In this document: positions 63,853 through 64,000 of the stretch, one piece after another
Layout of the letters: every line of letters starts with the position of its first letter
Numbering within the stretch: position 1 is the stretch's first letter
Assembly: GCA_042091275.1 (NCBI GenBank)
Contig: JBELHR010000005.1
Coordinates: forward strand, 16,277-80,276
DNA: 64,000 bases
Direction: 5' to 3'
DNA from: JBELHR01 sp042091275
Lineage (GTDB): Bacteria > Bacteroidota > Bacteroidia > Flavobacteriales > Flavobacteriaceae
Made by a program: the position numbers and the translations under genes
The notes under the pieces: model-generated
What the model was told of the DNA's origin: nothing
Databases searched by the model: none
What the model saw: the letters and a program-made list of their open reading frames with translations, nothing else

Positions 63853-63926
63853 AAATGACCTTGTTTTTCTTAACTCAACCCAGCAAAATTAATTAATAAA
63901 TTGTTGTTGACCTTGATTTAAGATAG

Positions 63927-63934
63927 TATATTTG
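63927..63934 (+). promoter_or_regulatory. -7 promoter box (TATATTTG) for tRNA-Lys
   Basis: Exact TAnnTTTG match, 14 bases before the tRNA 5' end; TTG motifs lie 17 and 20 bases upstream (63907-63909, 63904-63906). Confidence 0.72.
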
Positions 63935-63948
63935 CCGAAGTTTACTAA

Positions 63949-64000
63949 GACCGGGTAGCTCAGTTGGTAGAGCATCTCCCTTTTAAGGAGAGGGTCCTGG
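63949..64000 (+). tRNA. tRNA-Lys (anticodon TTT), 3' end cut by the window edge
   Basis: The 5' part of a cloverleaf: acceptor GACCGGG, D arm TAGCTCAGTTGGTAGAGC, anticodon stem TCTCC/GGAGA with loop CTTTTAA, anticodon TTT for lysine. The T arm and acceptor 3' strand lie beyond the window. Confidence 0.92.

Noticed and set aside
1..64000. Search for CRISPR arrays, IS elements, prophage, toxin-antitoxin pairs, biosynthetic clusters and rRNA
   Set aside because: No repeated spaced units, transposase or integrase motifs, phage structural proteins or rRNA sequence were seen; the window reads as compact core genome.

Overview
The window looks like ordinary chromosomal DNA from a member of the Bacteroidota, most likely the Flavobacteriia. 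Several things point there. The sequence is AT-rich. At least 28 genes or transcription units are preceded by the phylum's -7 promoter box TAnnTTTG. The families are typical of the group: DUF3822, DUF6787, an OstA-like LPS-export protein, a separate transketolase C-terminal subunit, bacillithiol deacetylase BshB1, a cyclophilin-FKBP fusion and an alkylhydroperoxide/thiol network under OxyR. I see no insertion sequence, prophage, CRISPR array, rRNA operon or integrase. Coding density is very high: no gene-free stretch exceeds 300 bases, and the longest gaps are about 165-180 bases (4143-4307, 25699-25867, 42253-42430). Many convergent genes overlap at their 3' ends.

Layout. 1-2400: ZapA and its coiled-coil partner (cell division) and an M23 peptidase. 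2.4-7.1 kb: Bcp, a cysteine-free endonuclease III, an ECF sigma factor, UvrA. 7.1-15.7 kb: tRNA-His, BshB1, a lipoprotein glutathione peroxidase, a DUF2520 protein, KdsC-like phosphatase, Pcm, 3-hydroxyacyl-CoA dehydrogenase, a dicarboxylate/amino-acid symporter, DUF6787, a Nudix CoA pyrophosphatase, an acyltransferase and OxyR. 15.7-22.3 kb: two small conserved proteins, a HAD phosphatase, an adenine/adenosine deaminase, QueD, Idi, RF3, a cyclophilin-FKBP fusion and a DUF962/Mpo1-like protein. 22.3-30.5 kb: a secreted M14 peptidase, then a divergent DUF1338 / YdiJ-type pair that could turn 2-oxoadipate into 2-oxoglutarate through D-2-hydroxyglutarate, a cysteine desulfurase and a small lipoprotein. 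30.5-36.3 kb: Smr protein, two tandem PPK2 kinases, a RecD-like helicase, then an unusual pair (pilin-like membrane protein plus DUF3822) leading into RsmD.

36.3-44.6 kb: a SurA-type chaperone operon, an ATPase-RecQ-Fmt operon, HU with a repeat-bearing upstream region, YqgE, a class-IV aminotransferase and a START-like protein. 44.7-53.3 kb: tRNA-Met, RmuC, a fatty-acid hydroxylase, an ECF sigma / membrane protein / outer-membrane protein operon with an ECF-like promoter, PriA and a THUMP rRNA methyltransferase. 53.4-64.0 kb: a ZIP transporter, the OstA-like protein and an aminotransferase, a TlpA-like thioredoxin, SmpB, UbiA-type prenyltransferase, Maf, transketolase C-subunit, a beta-barrel protein, an FKBP lipoprotein with a calcium-binding-like tail, an S4 protein, a TPMT-like methyltransferase, a phosphoribosyltransferase, AroK and the start of tRNA-Lys.

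Most genes are housekeeping. Recurrent themes are DNA repair and recombination (Nth, UvrA, RecQ, RmuC, PriA, RecD-like), thiol/peroxide defence (Bcp, GPx, BshB1, OxyR, TlpA-like) and envelope biogenesis (SurA set, OstA, KdsC, beta-barrels, ECF module). The most interesting observations are regulatory or about gene pairs: a 9-bp-arm LysR box overlapping the oxyR start codon, an ECF consensus promoter before an ECF sigma gene, four genes whose promoter box lies only 4-5 bases before the start codon, the DUF1338-YdiJ pair, and the pilin-like / actin-fold pair.
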